A DNA stretch of 18,956 nucleotides. Source: Muribaculaceae bacterium (GTDB lineage: Bacteria; Bacteroidota; Bacteroidia; Bacteroidales; Muribaculaceae). The stretch is from contig JAEDFO010000048.1 in NCBI GenBank assembly GCA_016292745.1, positions 1-18,956 of the forward strand. The letters are read 5' to 3'. Numbering within the stretch: the first letter of the stretch is position 1; every line of letters begins with the position of its first letter. The position numbers were made by a program, and so were the translations under genes. Positions 14,838-18,956 of the stretch are shown here, piece by piece. The notes beneath the pieces were generated by a model, which searched no databases, was not told the DNA's origin, and saw nothing but the letters and a program-made list of their open reading frames with translations.

Positions 14838-16124
14838 CTATTTGAGGTCGAAACCGATGTCGCGACGGAAGTATTTACCGTCGAAAGTCACCTTCGCTAC
14901 AGCCTCGAACGACTTGTCGAGCGCTTCCTGCTTGGTGGAGCCATACGAAGTGGCTGCAATTACGCGGCCACCGTTGGTGAGCAGTTCACCGTTGGCGCCT
15001 CGCGATGTTCCGGCATGGAATAGGATGCTGCCTTGTGATGCAGCATCAACGCCTTCGATGACTTTCCCCTTCTCGTACTTTCCGGGATAACCGGCCGACA
15101 CCATCATGACGGTTACGGCATATCGCGGGTCGATTTCGAGAGCCACATCGGCCAGCTTGCCGGCTGCAGTGGCATGGAGCAGTTCGACGAGGTCGCTTTT
15201 GATGCGTGGCATCACAACCTCGGTTTCGGGGTCGCCCATGCGCACGTTGTATTCGATGACGTAAGGGTTGTTGTCAACATTTATGAGGCCGAGGAATATG
15301 AAACCGCGGTAGGTGATGTTCTCGCTCTTGAGGCCGTTGATGGTGGGCACAATAATGCGCTCCTCCACCTTTGCCATGAAGGCATCGTCGGCAAAGCTTA
15401 CGGGCGAGACGGCGCCCATGCCGCCGGTGTTTAGGCCGGTATCGCCCTCCCCTATTCTCTTATAGTCCTTTGCCACGGGGAGAATCTTGTAGTTTGTGCC
15501 GTCGGTGAGCACAAACACCGAGCATTCTATGCCACTGAGGAATTCCTCGATAACCACTGTAGCCGACGACTTTCCGAACATGCCATCGAGCATTGCCTGA
15601 AGCTCGGTTTTTGCCTCGTCGAGATTATCGATGATGAGCACGCCTTTTCCGGCAGCCAGGCCGTCGGCCTTGAGCACATACGGAGCCTTGAGGCTTTCAA
15701 GGAATCGATAACCGTCGGCAATGTTATGCTTTGTAACGCTGAGATGGCGTGCTGTGGGTATTCCGTGGCGCTGCATGAAGCATTTTGCGAAATCCTTGCT
15801 GCCTTCGAGCTGTGCGCCCAATTTCGAGGGGCCAATTACCGGCACAGCGGCCAATTTGTCGTCGGCCTTGAAATAGTCGTATATACCGGCCACGAGAGGG
15901 TCTTCGTTTCCCACTATTACCATGCCAATGGCGTTATCGATAACAAACTGTGCCACGGCGGGGAAATCGAGCGGCGAGATGGCCACATTGGTGCCATAAG
16001 CCTGGGTGCCGCCGTTTCCGGGAGCTATGTAGAGTTGTCCCAGGCGCTCGCTTTGCGCCAGCTTCCATGCGATTGCCGATTCTCGGCCTCCTGAACCAAG
16101 GAGCAGGATATCTGTTTTGTTCAT
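14838..16124 (-). CDS. purD: Phosphoribosylamine-glycine ligase (GAR synthetase)
   Basis: PurD joins glycine to phosphoribosylamine with ATP, the second step of de novo purine synthesis. The 428-residue length is normal. Residues 6-20 carry the N-domain loop ILLLGSGGRESAIAW, where most family members have GGREHA, so a serine replaces the usual histidine. VGNEDPLVAGI (71-81), LKADGLAAGKGV (151-162) and VIEEFLSGIECSVF (191-204) are ATP-grasp elements, and EYNVRMGDPETEVVMPR (291-307) holds the metal-binding signature. It sits 30 nt after the methyltransferase gene and 20 nt before the unknown membrane protein in the five-gene minus-strand unit. Confidence 0.97.
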   Translation of the reverse strand: MNKTDILLLGSGGRESAIAWKLAQSERLGQLYIAPGNGGTQAYGTNVAISPLDFPAVAQFVIDNAIGMVIVGNEDPLVAGIYDYFKADDKLAAVPVIGPSKLGAQLEGSKDFAKCFMQRHGIPTARHLSVTKHNIADGYRFLESLKAPYVLKADGLAAGKGVLIIDNLDEAKTELQAMLDGMFGKSSATVVIEEFLSGIECSVFVLTDGTNYKILPVAKDYKRIGEGDTGLNTGGMGAVSPVSFADDAFMAKVEERIIVPTINGLKSENITYRGFIFLGLINVDNNPYVIEYNVRMGDPETEVVMPRIKSDLVELLHATAAGKLADVALEIDPRYAVTVMMVSAGYPGKYEKGKVIEGVDAASQGSILFHAGTSRGANGELLTNGGRVIAATSYGSTKQEALDKSFEAVAKVTFDGKYFRRDIGFDLK

Positions 16125-16154
16125 AATATGTTAAGTGTATTAATTGACGGTTAG

Positions 16155-17795
16155 TTATTCGTTGTTGTCGGATGATTTGTCGTTGTTGTCAGCGGGCTTT
16201 TCGATGCCGGAGCGCTTCCAGCTGTTACGTCGGCCATGGACGATAGTACGTTCGGCGTCGGCTCCGAGAGTAGGCTCACGGAATGGCATCATAGGCTTAC
16301 GCGGGCCGCGGATTGCCGGTGCTTCGCCGTCTGCCGGCTTGTCGTCAGGGTTGCGGCGCTGGCCGAAACGCTCGGCATAGGGCTTGCGGTAGTATTCCTC
16401 GAGGGCGTTCTTTGGTGCCGGTGCATCGTCACGATGGCCGAAACGGCGTGAGCGTGGCTTATCGCCGTCGCGGCGTTTCCAAGGCTTGTCGGCACTTCGG
16501 TGCTCGCCGTCCTTGCCTCCCTTGGCATCCTTATTGCCAACATATTTGTCTGATTCCTTGAACTTTGCGTCGCGGCCGCCACGGAACCGCTTCGACATGG
16601 ATGGCTCCGAGCGCTTGAACTCTTCGTTCTTCACCGAGTTGCCTTCCTTGCGGAACTGGGCGTAAGTGCCGTCGAAAATCACGTACTGACGAAGCTCACA
16701 CTCGAGCGAACCGTTGAGCACAGGATACTTAACCGACGGCTTGAGGCCGATGGCGTCGAAAATCTCGTTTTTGGGCCCGATTAACCAAGCCGAGCATCCC
16801 TTAAATGCTTCCTTGAGCTTTGAGCCGATAGAGTCGTAGAAAGCTTCCATATCCTCGTAGCCGATGCGTTCGCCGTAGGGAGGGTTGCTGATTAGCATGG
16901 TTTCGGCCGGGATGTTAGCCACCTGGCTTAGCGGCTTTACCTCCACCTTAACGTAACGCCCCACGCGAGCGCTCTTTATGTTTCGCTCGGTGGCAGCGAT
17001 GGCCTTAGGCGAGATGTCGCTTCCGTAGATTTTGAAGTTGAAGTCGCGTTCCTGGCTGTCGTCGTTATAGATTTCCTCGAACAGTTCGGCATCGAAATCG
17101 GGCCACTGTTCGAAGGCGAAATTCTCGCGGAACACACCGGGATAAACGTTTGTGGCCATAAGGGCGGCCTCGATTAGGAACGTTCCCGAACCGCACATAG
17201 GGTCGATAAGGTTGCTCTCGCCTTTCCAACCGGCAAGCTTCAGCAGCCCAGCGGCAAGCACCTCGTTGATTGGCGCCTCGGTCTGAGCCACACGATATCC
17301 GCGCTTGTGGAGCGATTCGCCGGAGCTGTCGAGCGAAATAGTCACCTGATTACCGGCAATGTGCACGTCGATGTTTATGTCGGCGTTCTGAATGCGTATG
17401 GAAGGGCGTTTGCCGTATTTCTCGTTGAAATAGTCGGCTATAGCATCCTTCACCCTGTAGGTCACGAAACGGGAGTGACGAAAATCGTCGCTGTTTACAG
17501 TGGAGTCAATGGCAAAGGTCTGGTCGACCGAGAGCATTTTGTCCCATTCGAATTTGCGGGCAATCTCATACATTGAATCGGCATCGGAGGCCTCGAACTT
17601 AAACACCGGCTTGAGGATACGTAAAGCCGTGCGAAGGCAGAAGTTGGCGCGGTAAAGCATGCGCTTGTCGCCGCAGAACGATACAATGCGTCGTCCCACC
17701 TCCACATTCTCGGCACCGAGTTCGGTCAATTCATCGGCCAGCACGCCTTCCAGGCCCTGGAAGGTCTTAGCCGCCATTTCAAACGTTTCATTCAT
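16155..17795 (-). CDS. THUMP-domain class I SAM-dependent RNA methyltransferase (RlmL-N-like) with long charged tail
   Basis: This cytoplasmic RNA base methyltransferase of 546 residues has an N-terminal THUMP region (about 45-160). A Rossmann methyltransferase follows, with SAM motif DPMCGSGTFLIEAAL (198-212), acidic motif YGSDISPKAI (257-266) and catalytic SNPPYGERIG (303-312). This matches the family of E. coli RlmL's N-terminal half, which makes N2-methylguanosine in 23S rRNA; the exact base is not provable here. After residue about 401 comes a 145-residue tail rich in K, R, D, G and P, with motifs such as KPWKRRDGDKPRSRRFGHR, probably disordered and RNA-binding. The start overlaps the end of cysE by 8 bases. 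Confidence 0.92.
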   Translation of the reverse strand: MNETFEMAAKTFQGLEGVLADELTELGAENVEVGRRIVSFCGDKRMLYRANFCLRTALRILKPVFKFEASDADSMYEIARKFEWDKMLSVDQTFAIDSTVNSDDFRHSRFVTYRVKDAIADYFNEKYGKRPSIRIQNADINIDVHIAGNQVTISLDSSGESLHKRGYRVAQTEAPINEVLAAGLLKLAGWKGESNLIDPMCGSGTFLIEAALMATNVYPGVFRENFAFEQWPDFDAELFEEIYNDDSQERDFNFKIYGSDISPKAIAATERNIKSARVGRYVKVEVKPLSQVANIPAETMLISNPPYGERIGYEDMEAFYDSIGSKLKEAFKGCSAWLIGPKNEIFDAIGLKPSVKYPVLNGSLECELRQYVIFDGTYAQFRKEGNSVKNEEFKRSEPSMSKRFRGGRDAKFKESDKYVGNKDAKGGKDGEHRSADKPWKRRDGDKPRSRRFGHRDDAPAPKNALEEYYRKPYAERFGQRRNPDDKPADGEAPAIRGPRKPMMPFREPTLGADAERTIVHGRRNSWKRSGIEKPADNNDKSSDNNE

Positions 17796-18714
17796 CGTTT
17801 TTAAATCTTAATATATTATCGGCTTTCGCCTGCACTAATTTTTCACCTGGGGCCACATCGTCGGTAATCCAGATGTTACCGCCGATTATGGCGCCGTCGC
17901 CAATACGGACACGGCCCAGAATGGTGGCATTGCTGTAAATGACCACGTTGTTGCCAATGATAGGGTGGCGCGGTATGCCCTTGATGGGGTTGCCATCGTC
18001 GTCGAGGTCGAAACTCTTGGCTCCGAGTGTCACACCCTGATAAATCTTCACATTGTCGCCGATGATGGCCGTTGCGCCGATAACCACGCCCGTGCCATGG
18101 TCGATGGCAAAATTGTTGCCAATCTGAGCCCCGGGATGTATGTCGATGCCGGTTTCGGCGTGTGCCATCTCGCTAATCATACGAGGAATCACGGGCACTC
18201 CAAGGCTGAGCAACGTGTGGGCAATGCGGTAGTTGCCGATGGCCTTGATGGCCGGATAGCAGTAAATAACCTCTTCACAGCTCACGGCGGCCGGGTCGCC
18301 AAGATACATGGCACGCACGTCGCCCTGAAGGCAATGGCGCAGCTCGGGAAGCTCAGCAATGAACAGCATGGCCAGGTCGCGGGCACGATGGCCTATCTGC
18401 TCGGCATCATATTCCTCGCCACAGAGCGCCAGAATCAGGCCGGCTTGAATCTGATTGTCAAGCAGATTGAGGAGCTCCTCGCACTGCATGCCAATGTTAT
18501 ATTCAATGTTGTAGGAATTCACCCCCTCAACGCCGAAGAATCCTGGGAAAAGCACACTGCGGCATAGCTCGATGATGCGTCGGATGACAGCCTGTGATGG
18601 CAGCGGCTCGCCTTGCCAACGCATATGGCACATATTCTGGAGCTGGCTCTCCTGGCTCAGTGTAGTTACCACACTTTTCAGCAGGCCTTCGTGCCGATAG
18701 GTACTTTTATCCAT
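17788..18714 (-). CDS. cysE: Serine O-acetyltransferase
   Basis: CysE transfers acetyl from acetyl-CoA to L-serine, giving O-acetylserine for cysteine synthesis. The 308-residue product has an N-terminal helical domain (to about 170). A left-handed parallel beta-helix of hexapeptide repeats follows: HPGAQIGNNFAIDHGTGVVIG (193-213), IGDNVKIYQGVTLGAKSF (218-235), HPIIGNNVVIYSNATILG (250-267) and IGDGAIIGGN (271-280). The catalytic histidines are expected at H185 (EMAHAETGIDI) and H206 (IDHGTG). It resembles the longer EpsC/SatA-type forms. It is the first gene of the cysE-methyltransferase-purD-membrane protein-pdxB unit. Confidence 0.95.
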   Translation of the reverse strand: MDKSTYRHEGLLKSVVTTLSQESQLQNMCHMRWQGEPLPSQAVIRRIIELCRSVLFPGFFGVEGVNSYNIEYNIGMQCEELLNLLDNQIQAGLILALCGEEYDAEQIGHRARDLAMLFIAELPELRHCLQGDVRAMYLGDPAAVSCEEVIYCYPAIKAIGNYRIAHTLLSLGVPVIPRMISEMAHAETGIDIHPGAQIGNNFAIDHGTGVVIGATAIIGDNVKIYQGVTLGAKSFDLDDDGNPIKGIPRHPIIGNNVVIYSNATILGRVRIGDGAIIGGNIWITDDVAPGEKLVQAKADNILRFKNDE

Positions 18715-18798
18715 AATTCAGTATTTCACATTATATTTGTTGAGGATCGTCAGATACATGGCCGCCGGGGGCAAGCACCTCGTGGTCCAAATATATTG

Positions 18799-18829
18799 CA
18801 AAATTACTAATAAACCAGCACTTGCGAAA
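18799..18829 (-). promoter_or_regulatory. Candidate promoter of the cysE operon
   Basis: On the minus strand TAATTTTG (18806 to 18799) matches TAnnTTTG exactly and TTTC (18829 to 18826) lies 19 bp upstream as a 3-of-4 -33 box. A second exact -7 match, TATATTTG (18795 to 18788), lies just downstream without a convincing -33. The predicted leader is about 75 nt and contains a GC-rich stretch (18759-18788) that could fold; I could not assign it to a riboswitch class. Confidence 0.45.
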
Positions 18830-18892
18830 TATTTATCAGATTTTCTGAAGCAAAAAACGGGAAAATGGAGTAGGGGAGAGCGCTGTATCAGC

Positions 18893-18956
18893 TTGTCCCA
18901 TTTGTCCCACTTGTCCCACTTTGTCCCACTTGTCCCATTTTGTCCCACTTTGTCCC
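18893..18956. repeat. Short tandem array of TTGTCCCA, running off the window end
   Basis: Seven copies of TTGTCCCA begin at 18893, 18902, 18911, 18921, 18930, 18940 and 18950; the last lacks its final A at the window edge. The 8-bp core is unchanged in every complete copy while the 1-2 base spacers vary (T, C, CT, C, TT, CT), giving a 9-10 bp period. It lies about 65 bp upstream of the predicted cysE promoter. No coding role is evident. Confidence 0.88.

Noticed and set aside
18718..18948. Minus-strand ORF with GTSGTKWDKWDK repeats
   Set aside because: Its N-terminus is only a translation of the TTGTCCCA array, and the rest crosses the cysE promoter region.
18758..18956. Plus-strand frame from ATG at 18758, open to the window end
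   Set aside because: No stop appears in 66 codons, but it runs through the cysE promoter candidates and the repeat array, has no recognisable sequence, and the opposite strand is open too. It cannot be supported without the downstream sequence.
1..18956. Very frequent TCGGCA/TGCCGA hexamer as an uptake-type signal
   Set aside because: Copies lie mostly within genes and follow from preferred GCC-GAN (Ala-Asp/Glu) and TCG codon use; there is no intergenic bias that I could see.
1..18956. Mobile elements, CRISPR arrays, toxin-antitoxin or phage-defence genes
   Set aside because: No transposase, integrase, spaced direct repeats of CRISPR type or known defence domains were seen; apart from the short array at the end the region is conserved chromosomal core.

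Overview
The window looks like chromosomal DNA from a member of the Bacteroidales, plausibly Muribaculaceae or a close relative (the family is a guess). The evidence is the gene families and orders, little use of Shine-Dalgarno sites, repeated matches to the Bacteroidota -7 promoter box TAnnTTTG, and the SpmA-SpmB fusion and LtaS-like proteins common in this order. There are no IS elements, phage genes, CRISPR arrays or integrases. It is largely a housekeeping region, and I see no clearly new multi-gene system.

Layout. Positions 1-49 hold the 5' half of a tRNA-Ser(GGA) gene on the minus strand, cut by the window edge, with a promoter overlapping a perfect inverted repeat. Positions 143-1736 (minus) hold a membrane-anchored nitroreductase followed by an RluA-type pseudouridine synthase. 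Positions 1820-6970 (minus) hold a tight operon ybeY-mnmG-apt-uvrC-dtd, covering ribosome and tRNA quality, purine salvage and DNA repair. Positions 7043-8275 (minus) hold a fused SpmA-SpmB-like membrane protein. A 350-bp divergent intergenic region follows. Positions 8626-12741 (plus) hold an LtaS-like phosphoglycerol transferase and an exported WG-repeat/TPR protein. Positions 12809-18714 (minus) hold a probable five-gene operon: cysE, a THUMP-type RNA methyltransferase, purD, an unknown polytopic membrane protein and pdxB. A strong hairpin at 12760-12802 separates the two converging units. Positions 18893-18956 hold a short tandem array of TTGTCCCA that runs off the window end.

The most notable signals outside genes are two parS-like centromere sites sharing an identical 14-bp core, GTTTCACGTGGAAC. 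One lies between apt and mnmG (4637-4652) and one in the leader of the LtaS-like gene (8566-8581). Two ParB-binding sites within 4 kb suggest that this segment is part of the origin-proximal segregation region of the chromosome. Other points worth a second look are the TTGTCCCA array upstream of cysE, the uneven base composition of the WG-repeat gene, a YbeY lacking its third metal-ligand histidine, and a 145-residue charged tail on the RNA methyltransferase.
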